From: Tanypteryx hageni
Taxonomy: Eukaryota; Arthropoda; Insecta; Odonata; Petaluridae
DNA length: 64,000 nucleotides
Direction of reading: 5' to 3'
Assembly (NCBI GenBank): GCA_028673005.1
Contig: CM054114.1
Coordinates: forward strand, 13,264,516 to 13,328,515
Made by a program: the position numbers and the translations under genes. Numbering within the stretch: the stretch's first letter is position 1; each line of letters opens with the position of its first letter. The notes below the pieces were generated by a model. It saw only the letters and a list, made by a program, of their open reading frames with translations. It did not search any database and was not told the DNA's origin. Shown here piece after piece: positions 1 to 11,804 of the stretch.

Positions 1-659
1 TTCTGTTGCGATGCATGAATGGCAGTATTGAATATTGTTCACTTGTCTTTTTGATACAACATAATATTACGCAAAAAATGTCCGTTAAAAAAGTTTGGTT
101 GTCCGTAATTTTTTCCATATTGTCCGTAAAAATCATTTTCACTGGTTGGCAACCCTGATACTAAAGTTTATTTGCACCCACACATTATATTTAAATTTAA
201 ACATTAAGAGGCAAAAATAAAATACAAATAATAGCACACATTTTATCCATAAAATAAAAAAGCTACTCATTATAAAAGTGTAAGAAATAAAGATAAATAA
301 CTATCTAATCTAAATTTTAAAGCTAAACAAAAAATTTTAATTAATGAATAACATTTTTCTTGAACACCATTCAATGAACACTATTTACTGAACATCTTTC
401 AATGAATACACACCATTCATGCCATGCACCCTGTCAGTTCTATGTACCCTTGGGAAAATCGCATTCACCCCGGGATGCATCATGCATCCTGGTTGACTAT
501 CACTGGTCTATGGAGAAAGTGGCATATTAATGGGACGAATGAGGTGTCAATAAGGATGAGGAGAAGGCAGAATCGACTGTGAAAGAGTGCCGCGAAAAGA
601 GTGAAAGAAAAGAGGATATCGTAAAATGGAAGGAAAGTGGAGATTAATTCACAGAGGAT
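1..659. other. AT-rich non-coding DNA
   Basis: No gene is visible. The stretch is AT-rich. Around 340-420 the words TGAACA and TTCAATGAA recur several times, like a very degenerate short tandem repeat, but no clean period can be read. Confidence 0.5.
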
Positions 660-800
660 TTGGGAGTAACAGATGAAGGGGAGGGAGTGAAGGGAGAGAG
701 GGAGCGAGTGAAGGGAGGGAGAAGAAGAGGAGAGAGGAGGGGGAAAGAGGGAGGGGGAGAGAGGGAGGGAAGGGAGAGTGGGGGAAGGGAGTGTGTGTAT
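660..800. repeat. GA-rich low-complexity tract
   Basis: The + strand is almost pure purine with GGGA, GAGA and GGGAGG words. The open frame across it has only Gly/Glu/Arg/Lys composition and is an artefact of base bias. It lies directly beside a SINE-like repeat. The related copy near 50.9 kb also has a GA-rich run at the same side, so the tract may be the element's simple-sequence tail. Confidence 0.75.
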
Positions 801-1087
801 TTTTGGCTAATCAACCTCTTGGATTATTATAGTCATTGCTCCTTCCACGCCGAACACACAAGGGAGGAGGGAAGCCCGGTGACGGCATTAGCCTACTCTT
901 AACGAAGAGCACCAAGGGGGCCCACAGCTTAACGTCCCTTCCGCTGACTTTGCGCGGTCTCCTCAAAGTCACACAAACAGGGGGCCGGGCGACCTTGGAA
1001 AAAATCCTACTTTCGCAGTATTCGTGCCCGCTGCCCTTTCGAGCAGCAGGCGAGTAGCAGCCAGCGTCGTAACCACTACACCAACGG
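801..1087 (-). mobile_element. SINE-like interspersed repeat with tRNA-like head
   Basis: Many blocks are shared with 50886-51060, among them GGATTATTATAG, GAACACACAAGGGAGGA, CTTAACGTCCCTTCC and GGGGGCCGGGCGAC, in the same order and strand. On the minus strand the right end reads TGGTGTAGTGGTTACGACGC (1064-1083), which resembles a tRNA A box. A poor B-box-like word lies further in. A short piece of the left end also occurs near 19650. I infer a tRNA-derived SINE with its head at about 1087 and its tail in the GA/CT tract at 800. The copy at 50.9 kb lacks the tRNA-like head. Confidence 0.55.
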
Positions 1088-3372
1088 CAGGGTGGAAGGA
1101 AGAGAGGAGGGCGAATTAGGGATGTTAGGGAGCGGGAGTACTTCGCGGAGGGGGAAAGAGGCGACCGAGGAGATTGGTTTTCGATTGGCTTTTCTTTGAG
1201 GGAGAAGCGAGCGGAAGGCAATAAAAACAGCTCCGGAGGGATTCGATAACTGCTCCTCCATCGACCTATCGATCCGCCCGGATAGACCTCGAATGCAAGC
1301 AAAAGTAAGGCGAGTGCTTACGTTCTATTGGCCCTTTCCTTGAGATCTTAATCCCATTTCTTCGTGTACACATCCGTCGTTATCGTGTAATTGAAAATGC
1401 GGCGACCTAAAAACCACACAAAGAATATCAACTGGATGAAAATGTTACGAAAGAACGCACTTGCAGGAAAAAATTTCATAACTGAATTCCGTCTGCTGAA
1501 GTTATTTTCAACTGAATTATGACGGATTATTTTTATTTCTTTTCACAGTAAATCTATTGTTAATTCTTACAAACGTGCAACACAAACGAAATATCACCTG
1601 CACGCATGTTTTCCTGGTATATTCGGAGTTAATCCTATCGAACGATCTATCTAATCGTTGCTTTTATTTGTCCGGTTTGTTTCAATGACTAGCTCACTTT
1701 CGGATGAAATAATCAACGATCTTGCCCACGCAAGAAATCGGACATGCATTAATTATCGCAGACCAACATATTGAATGGATTCACTCAAAGTGACGTAGTG
1801 CTCTTGGGAATGAACGGGTCATTTCGAGAAACTGTCATCAGGTAAATTAAAATTTAATTTTTAAGGTCCTGGCGAGTTTTTTGCTACTTATTTTGGCACG
1901 CAAATATTATTACGCGCCATGCAAAGTGCTTAATAATTCACTTAAGGGCACTCTAACCCCACATTCACTTTTTTTCGGAGTCATAATGGAAACGTCCTGG
2001 ATTTTTTAGTATTATTATATCTCTTTAACGAGCTTTTTATTACAGTTACATAAATGGTTGACCCCTATCCGTCTCCGCTAAAAGCGGTTTCATTTGTTCT
2101 CGTTCGTGCCATAAATTTTATTCGTGATGAAGTCCCGCCAATTATAACTACGTGCGTCGAGAAAAAAACTCGGCGGATTTCAATTAGTTCCATCGCAGGT
2201 TAAGATATTGAAGGCACGTCGGATCAATTGGAATACTTCTCGTCAGTTTGACAATACGTTTCCATATTAATCGGTTGGATTATAGAGAAATTTGCGCTGG
2301 GATGGATCACAAAATGTCCTCCTTAAAATAGGACAGGAAATGGGAGCTTATTAAATTTATTAGAGCCAAACACGTTTGAAAAGTTCGTTTCAAAAGATAC
2401 AATCATAGTAATTGCCCGTAGTATTAATACGATAGTATCTTTATCTCTCTTTGGAAAACCCATTTTCGGACTTGCGTGATAGAAGCATCGCGTGTCCCCT
2501 TTCGGCTTTCGTCGTTTTTTGCGGCCTCTGAACTCGGGATCTCTCACTTAGATAATGGAAGAGGAGAACTTCGTGTACGACGCCGGAAGCCGATTTCGTC
2601 AAAAACACACACTGGCACTGGCGCATCTAATATTTAAAGGCCCGCGCGCGTACTTCGTGTCATTTCCCTCCCGTTGTGCCTGTGAACCCGAATGAAAACT
2701 CCAGAGGACGGAAGTTGCATTGTGCGTCGCCTTTTCCTGTTCTTTTTTTTAATAGCGGCGTATTCTCAGCGACGGGAAAAGCGGATCCAAAGCAGTTGCT
2801 GGCGTAATTTTTTTTGAGTTATCTGTTGAATCCTTTCGATAAAATCAACATATACCCGGATGAAAAATAACGTCAACTTTGATCAAAAAAATAGAACGTA
2901 AGATAAATTACACCTACTATATTAAGATGTATTCTAGTTGAAGATTCTCGTAAATACTTGATGTTTTTTCCGAGAGTTCGATCGCTCGGAACTAGTCATG
3001 TCTGGAACGCAGCTCTGCACAAAAAGTTCCAAAATTCCATTATTGCTGGCACAATGTTTCAGCATTCCCGCCAAAACGCAGGGATTCGATCCTAGACGCG
3101 GGTCCTCCCTCCAGGTGGCAATATTAGGACGGGCTCATTATATATATTATAGTTACGTAATTATGTAGCTTCGTTTTGAGATTATAGCTCGGAACTTGAT
3201 GCAACTTACAGCAAAAAAACGTCTAATTTTAATACTGGAACCATCAAAATCCGCGCCAAATAAGCTTTAACAATGGTTTAATGAACAGGGAAAATGAATA
3301 ATTATACGCCTTCAGCAACATTAAATACAATTACAATAGTTACCTCGCTCAATGTTACCAAAATTATCATAA
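1088..3372. other. non-coding DNA, no recognised feature
   Basis: AT-rich sequence with short open frames only and no protein motif I recognise. The frames at 2323-2626 on the minus strand have no family resemblance. Confidence 0.5.
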
Positions 3373-4478
3373 TTGTGGGGGCTCGTAGCTAAAATTAGTG
3401 GGGGTGCTGCTCCAGAAAATTTTTAGCCTTTGTTTTAAAATTGTGTAAAAGGAAAAAACATGTATAAAAAGAAAATTTATTCAGGAACTTGATAAAATCT
3501 TAACAAAAAAAACCAAACATTTTTTACTTACTTTAACTTATATTGTTACAGTTCAAGCTTGATCTATTCATTTAAAAATGAAATCCATTCTTCTTGTTTT
3601 AATTTGCGCAAAAAGTTCAATAATTTTCTCCTTACAAAAGTAAATGCAGTCTATTATTTTGGACAAAATTTCACGGTTCTTTTTAACTTTTATATTATGC
3701 TCATTGATTGAGTCTGTATGCCTCACTAAGTTTCTCCTTAATACTTACGGTTCCTAAAAGTGACAGTGAAACAACATTATCAACGTGCTTCTTTGACTTC
3801 TCATGCTTTTCAGTTTTTTCTTTCATTTTGTTTATATTTCTAAAACCATCTTTTGTCCACGGTACATCTTTTCTTAACTGTAACTTTCTCATGGACTGCT
3901 GTGAAAACTTAAGCTGTTGAAGTTCACTTACAGTCACAGAACTTATTTCTTGGGAATGCAAGGCCATGGTTAAAGTTTTCTGTTAAATAAAAGAACCGAA
4001 AAAAATGAATCAAATAGAATAGCTGGAAGCAGAATAATAATCTAATTCTAAACTTTATCACATTCAAGAATATGGTACACGGTTTTTAAGCACAACACAC
4101 GCTGAGTAAAAAAAACTTCCTTCCACCATCACGCCAGAGCCCCAGAGCCGGCACTGCGAGAGCAACAGTGCTCTCTCTACCTGGCAGTCCCGCCTTCCTC
4201 CCCACCCCCCTCCTATGTGCGCATGCGCACAACAGTCAAACACCACGTCGCTGGCACTGTGAAGCGCACAGTTCCATACAAAGATTTTTTTATCTTTTTC
4301 ATAAACTGGGGGATGGCTACTGAAGTACTGACATTAAGCTTAAGGAATATATATTGTACTACAAAAATAAAGAAAGAATTAATGAAAAAAGGACTCATTA
4401 TATTAAATGTTATCGATAATATCAAGTGGAAATAGGGGGTGCTGCAGTTCCGCAGTGCCTATACACGAGCCGCCACTG
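3373..4478 (-). mobile_element. hAT-superfamily transposon, internally deleted
   Basis: The right end, read on the minus strand, starts CAGTGGCGGCTCGTG and the left end on the + strand reads TTGTGGGGGCTCGTA, giving an imperfect terminal inverted repeat of about 15 bp. Both ends continue into a GGGGGTGCTGC-type block. Between them lies a minus-strand remnant of a hAT/ZMYM-type transposase. The 8 bp to the right are AAATTATG; AAATTATC occurs on the left but 4 bp away from the apparent terminus, so the target duplication is only suggestive. The length of 1.1 kb is far below an autonomous hAT element, so the catalytic part has been lost. Its right edge lies about 20 bp from a mariner remnant. Confidence 0.6.
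3568..3967 (-). pseudogene. hAT-type (DUF4371/ZMYM-like) transposase N-terminal remnant
   Basis: The first open part (3967 to 3701) is an 88-residue frame containing WTKDGFRNINK and HEKSKKH, the usual start of the DUF4371 region of hAT/ZMYM-like transposases (a Trp-Lys-Asp-Gly-Phe block followed by His-Glu-x-Ser-x-x-His). After the stop near 3700 a different frame continues with EHNIKVKKNREILSKIIDC, matching the family block that precedes the conserved Gly-Lys-Gln segment. A frameshift therefore separates the two pieces. The frame ends at a TGA at 3568-3570, and the rest of DUF4371, the catalytic core and the hAT dimerisation region are absent. This is a dead internal-deletion derivative. The family call is by motif recognition only. 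Confidence 0.6.
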
Positions 4479-4497
4479 AAATTATGTATAGTACATA

Positions 4498-4822
4498 CGA
4501 GGTGTGACCAAATAATTTTCGATCTGATGGCACATAAAATCAAAGGTGTGAAACGAAAAGTCCTAAACGTAGTCCCCATCAAAATACATAGTCTCCAACG
4601 ATTTTACAACGACTTGAAACAATTTTGTTTTGTAATGTTACTCAGAGTCGCCGTCATTTTTTGCTTGGTTTGTTCCACTGACTCAAAGTGCCTTTCTTTC
4701 GAGGAAGAAGGCGTCACATTGGGCGAAGTCGGATTAATACGGCGTATGCTCTATAGCTGAGTTGCTTCGAGTTCATTTTGCTGAAAATGTCCTTGCTGAG
4801 AGAGAACCGTGCGATGGTTCAT
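4498..4822 (-). pseudogene. mariner-family transposase C-terminal remnant
   Basis: A single minus-strand frame, broken by two stops, reads RHFESVEQTKQKMTATL, then KQNCFKSL, stop, NRWRLCI. This is the C-terminal pattern of mariner transposases (HF-x-S-V-E-E-x-K region and the F-x-x-W-x-x-R-W-x-x-C-I region). Upstream SPNVTPS corresponds to the S-P-D-L-A-P-S-D catalytic segment, but the last Asp is missing. The frame runs into ACGAGGTGTGACCAAATAA at about 4497-4516 on the + strand, which is mariner terminal-repeat-like and preceded by TA. Everything N-terminal to about the last quarter is missing. It abuts the hAT element at 3373-4478. Confidence 0.65.
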
Positions 4823-5034
4823 TGCGAAGAATCAAACGATCCGTTGAAAGGTTTTTACCTTTTCCGACAAAGTAGATATGTACATACATACGTCTATCGG
4901 ACGTAAGGACCTCCGGGTACAATGCTTATCTTAATCTGGCAAGTGTGAAATTAACAATACAAAAAACTGATTAAAAATCTAGAAATACATGAGAAAAATT
5001 CTGCGTTGACCGGAACCAGAGTCATGCACTTGCC
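4823..5034. other. short non-coding interval
   Basis: Nothing recognised between the mariner remnant and a tRNA-like SINE piece. Confidence 0.4.
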
Positions 5035-5125
5035 TTACTGATATTGTCACTGAACTGCCGCCCGGCAACTGGAACACCCGGGCTCGATTCCCGATCAAGT
5101 TTTTCTCCTGCTTTTCCAGAGATCT
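5035..5125 (+). mobile_element. tRNA-Gly-like SINE fragment
   Basis: CCCGGGCTCGATTCCC (5077-5092) is a good tRNA B-box context, followed by a TTTTTCTCCTG word also seen beside the SINE piece at 49430-49490. CACTGAACTGCCGCCCGGCAAC upstream resembles the A-box area of the copies near 49.2 and 59.9 kb, but GTCACTGAACTG is in the opposite orientation to the B box, so this copy appears rearranged internally. It cannot form a tRNA. Confidence 0.5.
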
Positions 5126-5234
5126 TCGTGCCCCGCACGTGCCTGCCCTCGTAGAATTTTCTCCAACGCTGTCATTCGTAATTAAAATTGAGTTCACCTT
5201 CGGATTTTGAAAACCTCGCATTTTTGGTCTAATT

Positions 5235-5341
5235 CAGGGTTTCCAAAAGTATCTAAAGTCACGGAGCCCTTGTTATTTAATGGAATCTCGTGAAGCTTTC
5301 GCGGAACCCAAGGGTTCCGCGGAACACAGTTTGAGAAACTG
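5235..5341. mobile_element. short hAT-like MITE remnant
   Basis: The ends are CAGGGTTTCCAAAAG (left) and GTTTGAGAAACTG (right), an imperfect inverted repeat of the hAT MITE type seen several times in this window. A perfect internal hairpin with GCGGAACCC arms lies at 5301-5320. I see no convincing 8-bp target duplication. At 107 bp it is non-coding. Confidence 0.5.
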
Positions 5342-6060
5342 ATCAGGGGTTTTCCGCTGGAGACTGAAATTTTGTTCCTGGATCGTACTGAAAGACCTAT
5401 GCATCATTCCAACGAATGACGTTTTGGGGAAATTTTCGTCCTCTTTAATTCCTTGGGTGATAAATTTCCACCCGTAGTAATTTTTGTTCACCGGTCGACA
5501 CTCCTTGAGCCATTTTTACGACGATGGCAAAAAACCTATTAAGAAAAACTGGCACAGACCAAATCGCCAGACATAACGCACGGTTGTTGCGCTCACACAA
5601 TGTCGACAAGAATGTGTCTGACAATGACATAAGTTTTTAGGCGCCGCCTGCTGTCCAATGTGACTACAAAGTCCACGAAAATCATTTCGGAAACTTGTGA
5701 ATCTCACCTTGTATTCCAAAAAGTTACTACTTTGTAACTGAAATCCCCAGCTGCTTCACACGTTTTTAGTACTAGAGAAGATAAAAATTTCTAAGCGTGG
5801 GCCTTAACTCTATTCGGGTCTATAAATAACTTCGCGGATTTCTCAACACCAAGTTTCCTCGTAACGACCTCAGCGGGCGCTGCGCCACGGCGGAGCGGGG
5901 AACGTCGCATAGTTGCGGAACGCCTAAATATCTTGCACTTCGACTTTATTTCTTTACTAGTATAAAAGCTCATAAACATGAAGGGAAGGAATATATTCAC
6001 GTATGTATACATTAATACTCATAATATGAGAATTGGGACAATAATGTGGTCTCGATTTCG
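5342..6060. other. non-coding DNA, no recognised feature
   Basis: Several overlapping minus-strand open frames of 60-75 residues are present, but none shows a known motif or a start context worth annotating. Confidence 0.4.
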
Positions 6061-6475
6061 ATAATAGCATGGCTGTCAAATCCTCATGAAATCGTTAAAT
6101 TTTTCCAAAAATAAGTCGTTTAAACGTTACATTTGAGACTGAGGGAGATAGTCGACGATAATAATAATAAACTTTGTATATTTTCCTTAAAAACGGTCTC
6201 AATTTGAAGATCGAGGGTCAATTTTTCTCATTTTTATGAGCAAAAGAATGAAAGCTTGCACGTCGCTAAATTGATTTTTACTTGTTATCTTATGGGGAGT
6301 AGAAATTATCTACTGGAGTCGAACCCGGGTCTTTTTTGGGGATTTTCTCATAAATGGTTTTTACTATAAGAAACCAACATTCCTATCACATTTCAATCTT
6401 CTACCTACTCGGAAAGATTGTTAAAAATACCATTACAGTCAGTTGTAAATAATTCTCGGTTCTCCCGCTCTTTTA
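6061..6475 (+). repeat. interspersed repeat family C (copy 1)
   Basis: Parallels 46440-46830 and 61045-61460: shared order of an AAACGTTA-type block, a TTATCTTATGGGGA-type block, a CTGGAGTCGAACCCGGGTC-type block, a TAAATGGTTTTTACT block and a CTACTCGGA-AGA-TT end. The GGAGTCGAACCCGGGTC word looks like the reverse of a tRNA B box, so the family may carry a tRNA-derived module. Class unknown. Confidence 0.55.
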
Positions 6476-7183
6476 TAATGCCTTTTTAAGGGCGGCGCCA
6501 CAGTCAAGCGTTAGGGATAAACATCGCTTATTATATTATAAGATAGGATTGATACCTTTATTTACTCGTTGCTATCGAAAAACCACACCGCGTTCACGCA
6601 GATTTTTCTTTGCGCGTGCTCTTTAGGAAGATAAATCGTGATCTCATCATCCTTCGTTTCACATTTTACTCGAACCCTTTCACGAATTCAGCCGCGCGGA
6701 AAACACTACACCCTTGATAAATCCTTCATTTTGATCTCCGCAGAATTCATTTCTTTCCGAGTCTTGCGCGTGGGATCCGTCGACCTTATCGCCGAGTCCC
6801 GACATCTCGTGCAGAGCAAACTCAACTGTCTCAAACCAAACGTATTTTGAGAGAGGAAATAACCGGCGGAAGGGTTTCCATTTCGGATACGTTTAAATAT
6901 TTATTGCTTTCCCACGTCTTCTCGGCTTTGCCGGGATCTCGCTGGGGGGCGCAGCGGGGAAAGAACGCCACGGCGGAGGAAAGTTTTATTATTCCCTTCC
7001 ATTCCTAAATTGAGAGAAAGAGGGCGCTCGAAGCTGCGATAACTAACCAAAACCATCCTCGAAAACCAGTACGCGACAAAAACACGAAAATGCTTTGGAA
7101 AAAGTCTCATCAGTTACCTGTCTCGAACTGATGTTTTTCACAACACTGGTTGTTTATTTCGTTTGCTAAGTTTTCGGACATTG
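6476..7183. other. non-coding DNA, no recognised feature
   Basis: Short open frames on both strands (6638-6850 and 6901-7110) without any motif. No repeat family recognised. Confidence 0.4.
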
Positions 7184-7191
7184 CTCTATAG

Positions 7192-7488
7192 CAACGGTTC
7201 CCAAACTTTTTGTAGGCGCGGCGCCCTTTCAAAGATAAACAGAATTTCGAGGCAACTCGGCCTTCAAACAAGGTTTTTATCCTTTCACAATTGAGCATTA
7301 AAACCTTCGGTCATATCCAGTTGTTGATATCACACCATAATCAATTTGTTAGAGAAAAATTAATGCCCTAGTTAGCTGTAAACACATCTAAATCGTCAAT
7401 TTATTTACAAAACTAATTTTACCGCTGCACCCCTAAAAATCAGCTGCGGCTCCCCAGTGTGCCGCGGCACCCATGTTAGGAACCATTG
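7192..7488 (+). mobile_element. hAT MITE family M1, full-length copy
   Basis: 297 bp, with ends CAACGGTTCCCAAAC (left) and AGGAACCATTG (right). Flanks CTCTATAG (7184-7191) and TTCTACAG (7489-7496) agree at 6 of 8 positions, as expected for an old hAT target duplication. The interior is closely matched at 53050-53328 and, on the other strand, by the split copy 59525-59742 plus 61748-61823. Non-coding. Confidence 0.75.
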
Positions 7489-7612
7489 TTCTACAGACCC
7501 GTGCGTCAGAACCGTTAACACTTCGCCATAATACGAAGGCCGGATGTATCCAGACATGCCCATTACAATCCGTGTATTCAGCGTTCAATTTTTCCCGCGT
7601 TCATATCAAGCA

Positions 7613-7763
7613 ATCGGGGTCTTTCTATCTACATCCCGCCCCACCTCCTCTAAACCCTTTCCCCTCCCCCCATAAACCCTTATTCCAGAAATGCACTTTG
7701 TTCCCAGCAGTTTTTCTATTCCGCCAAAAAGAGAAATTATTCTGCATTCTCCCTCCGCCCTCC

Positions 7764-7801
<38 letters not shown>

Positions 7802-8510
7802 CCTATATTTCCTCCTTTCAGTGGTAGTGCTATTCTTTTTCATTAAGCAGAGTAAATATTTCCCGTGGAAAAATGGAAAGGGTCGGCATGGCACGGTTTT
7901 AGAGAGAGAGGGATGATGGTGGGAGAGGAGGATTGAGAGGAAATATGGGCGTTGAGGGGGTGGGGTGAGAGGGAGGGGGAGTGAGAAGAGGGGAGGGTGA
8001 GGAAGTCGGCAAATTTAAAAGAAAATGTAGTCGGAACGCGGTTGGAGGGGGAGGTTTCCTCAAGCACACGCTAATGAAAAAGTTTCCTCTGTTTGCGTAA
8101 CATTAATAAGACGAGAAATGCTTTTTAAAACCCCGCAGCGCATTACACAAACACGCTCGCCTAACCTCCAGCAAGCCCCTTTTTCGCATATCTTCCTTTC
8201 CTCGCTAAATCTCCCTCACTTCTCCTCTCCCTCCCTTTCTCCTCCCTCCCTCCTTTCCTTCTCCCTTCCTCCATTCTTCTTTCCTCCTTTCTCCCTACCT
8301 TCCCCCGTCCGTCTCCCGCTGACTCTTCCTCCCCCTCTACGCAACTCTCCACCGACGTCATACCTTCTCCATCCCCCTCTCTCTCTCTCTCCCCCACACT
8401 TTTTTCGATCCTGGTCGTCCCTCCTTCCAACTCCCTCTGTCTCCCACTTCCCTCTCCAACTCCCCCTTCCAACTCCCCGCTCCCTCTTCCCATTTCCTCA
8501 CCGACTATAT
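7613..8510. repeat. alternating pyrimidine- and purine-rich low-complexity region
   Basis: Pyrimidine-rich about 7630-7800 with a CT microsatellite near 7768-7796, purine-rich about 7895-8060, pyrimidine-rich again about 8210-8510. The open frames here are Pro/Ser/Leu or Arg/Glu/Gly strings dictated by base bias. Confidence 0.75.
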
Positions 8511-9900
8511 TAAATTTTCCTTAGCAGCCAGCGCTCACACACACACCTCCACTCTTCCGTCAATACCTTCCCTTTCCCTCGTCTCGCTGGAATGTTCACC
8601 TCTCTCTCTCTCTATATATATATATTGCCTTACACCTTCCCGTTCCACTTTATGATATGCACGTATGCTTGCATGTATGATTGTTATCAAACTTCATTTT
8701 CACGTGCATGAATACTGGCGAGGAACGTCTCCTTCGAGTAGCAGACGTTCGTGTTATAAGGATCGGACCGTATTCGTTCATTCACGCTCACGCTGATATC
8801 TTCTCTTTTAATACTTCGAGTGCTGCTTCTTTTTAAATGATGATAAATAGCCTTCCCCTTGCAGCGCTGCTTGCTTTTAGGATGTAATGGTAAAAGGAGA
8901 TAGGGAATAAACTAAAAAATCACTGAATTTTACAGGCAATATTTATATTTTAAGAAATATTTACAAAAGAAACTCATTGTACTTTTGATATTAAGACAAT
9001 TTAATCATGTTATAACGTATTAACGTAGTAAAACCAGCTTTCCGTATTATATCTCGTTTCTTCATTTCAAAGAATAAAATGCGATATTTATTCTCTGTCT
9101 CCTTTCCTCCCATTTCCAATTCGAAAGCATTGCATCATTTAAAAGCATCGATCTCGTTTCTGTGTAATCAGAATTTCTCGTTTCTAAAATCTTGAAAAAC
9201 TCCTTTTTCTGACATCAAACTAAATTTTAAGTTAATTCGATTCGAATCCTATCTTCGAGAAAAATATGCTTTGTTCTTTTAGTCATACAACTGTCCAAGT
9301 TTCAAGTATGCATTTTAATTCCAATTTAACATAGTCTTGTTATGGATACAAATGGCGACTCAATGTATTTCTTGAGAGAAAATTTATATTTGAAATATAA
9401 ATGAATTCGGAGCTACTCCACATTTCATGGTGTTCAGATTTTTCCTGATTCTATCACGTTTAGGTCTAGGTAACTGCCAAATTTCAGATTTTCATCCATT
9501 ACAGATCTACCATTTCCACGTCATTACGAAGCACACACGCAGCTACACCACAAAATTTTTATTTAAGGTAAGTAACAAAGGACTGGATAGTCTGCAAAAG
9601 ATTACCTACAGAATTTTAGTTTTTGCGAAACAAAGTGGTTATTTTAAATCCTTTAATGAAAATGGGGCTCACATTGAGCTTGAACTCTCTAGAGCGTGAA
9701 TCATGCACGTAAATGCTCTCTTGAAAAACATGTTATCCTTTCCACAGTTTAAGTTGAAAATCCGTCACGTACCATCTAATACTTTCACCAGCTACTCAAG
9801 TTAATTTTGTTTGCTGGATTTAGAAATAAAACAATGTTAACATATTATTATTTTTATTTCGTTTTACTTTGTTTGTTGTCATATATATAATTCTCTATTG
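8511..9900. other. AT-rich non-coding DNA
   Basis: Contains a short CT run followed by TATATATATATAT near 8600-8626. The open frame at 9427-9699 has no recognisable motif. Otherwise nothing. Confidence 0.4.
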
Positions 9901-9914
9901 ATACTAGAAGGCGG

Positions 9915-11075
9915 TGATAGCAAACGAAAAAAAATCGTTTCGTTACGGCCAAAAAAATTATATCGTTTTTGTTACGTTTTTCGTTGCACTAAAATTTTAA
10001 TTTCGTTTTTCGTTGCGTTTAACGTTATAACGAAAAATATTACTACAAATGAATGAAATTGAGTTAATTGCTCTTTCATATATATATATATGTAAATACA
10101 TATTTTTTATTTTCTTTATGTTTGCAACCCACATCAGAATTCATACAAATACTAACCGAATGAAAATTCTGATCAGTTGTTTAAAAAATAAGATATTTCT
10201 GACTGAAGAAACTTATATCCTCTGCAACATTAATAACAGAACACGGCAGTGATATTCGGCACAAACTGAGATGACATGACTAAACCCCCAATATACGGTT
10301 TACCACATGAACGGTCTAACTAAAACATCAATGGAAAAAAATATAATTTTTGTGTTGAATCGTCGATTGCGCATACTACTACATGCCAAATTTTAGCGTC
10401 TCCTCTACGTCCTCGGAGTGATGTCTCCGTTTGGATAACTCACCATCTCCTTAACAAAGCGCTTCAGGGAAAAAAAATCAAACAACTGTAGAATGTACAT
10501 TTTTTACTGATATGACAATCATAAACATGTTATTTCAACCCAACAAAAATTTTAAAAGGTGATAAATTACAAAAATAATCTCCTACTTCCACTGGACTTC
10601 TTACAGCCAAAAACCAATCTTCTCTTTAACAAGTTACAAAGGTGTCGAAATTATATATTCTGCATGTTCGCATAAAGCTGAAACTAAAATTTGACATTTT
10701 AGAAGGAGAAAATTCTGTACTTGATTGTGTAAAACCGAAACCGTGTACATCAAGTCCGTGTAAATTGAAAGATGGTCGCATTTTATTGACCTTATGAAAC
10801 CAAAACCGTGTACATCAAGCACCGTGTAAATCGAGGGATAGGTGTATATATCTACCGGGCAAAGTCAGTATCCATTGATTGCCTAGGACCGGTTCTGTGT
10901 GCAATCACACCATGAGAATATAGTGTTTTTGTTTTTTCCGTTTTTCGTTACACTAATTTTGAAAATTTCGTTAACGTTTATCGTTACGTTATTCAAAAAT
11001 CATTTCGCTATTGCGTTATTTCATTACGTCACGCGTAACATTTTCCATTACTGCTAAAAGACTTTTCGATTCGTT
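9915..11075. repeat. pair of CGTTTTTCGTT-rich direct repeats about 1 kb apart
   Basis: The left block (about 9955-10040) and right block (about 10935-11010) are in the same orientation and share CGTTTTTCGTT, a CACTAA word and AATTTCGTT in that order. The spacer is AT-rich and non-coding. At 10736-10850 the words CCGTGTACATCAAG and CCGTGTAAAT occur twice with a 65-bp period, followed by a sequence resembling a DNA-transposon end. The direct repeats could be remnants of a short terminal-repeat element or of two copies of one repeat. Confidence 0.4.
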
Positions 11076-11804
11076 TTAATGATGCCGCGTAACACAATTG
11101 CGTAACAAATACGCGAAAATATTTTTCCTCAATATACTTTGAAACAAAATAATTTAGCTAACGGAAGTGCCAAAGAAAAAGTTCCAAGAGTTGAGAAACT
11201 CGAGTCAATAAAAACATAACGCGAATGACCGAGTTCCTGTCGTGTTATTTCAAGGATAAAACGTCGCAGTCTATCGTCTCGTGTCGCCGCTTCGATTAAA
11301 AAAGAACCTCTCTCTTTCCATCGAAAATAGCAACTGGGAAAAAATCAAACTTCAACTCGATTTTTTTGGTCCAATATACGTCGCTGATGACCGTTAAGAG
11401 TTAAATCAATCCGGAAGCGCGAGTTACTTTCGAAAAGTAAACGCCTCTTCCCTCATCCAACGGTTCACGTCTGACTAGACGACCCTTCCTCCCTCTTGCC
11501 GACACCATTCAAGAGTATGCGCAAGGAGGTCAAACCTAAGTCAGACGGAGGCAATCTCACAATGTCGGCAGCCGAGTCATAGCGGTTCAGGAGCCAGAGT
11601 GAAGAAAGGGAACGGGAAAGCGGAGCTAAAGAGAAGGAAGAAGGAGAGAGAGAGAGAGAGAGAGAGGATGAAGAGAGAGAGGAGAGATAAAGATGCGGCG
11701 AACTGATGATCGCTCCCTATTGGTTTTTTGGTGCCAGTGTTTCTCCCTTAAGTTCTTCATCACAGTCCATCTTTCACCTCTTCTCTCCCTTGGTGTCTCC
11801 ATAC
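11076..11804. other. non-coding DNA with GA microsatellite
   Basis: A GA-rich run with an AGAG core lies at about 11640-11690. No gene seen. Confidence 0.45.

Noticed and set aside
1064..1083. A functional tRNA gene (A-box-like TGGTGTAGTGGTTACGACGC)
   Set aside because: No good B box or cloverleaf follows; it belongs to an interspersed repeat.
9915..11075. An LTR retrotransposon
   Set aside because: The direct repeats are short and diverged, and there is no TG...CA end, primer-binding site or gag/pol coding between them.
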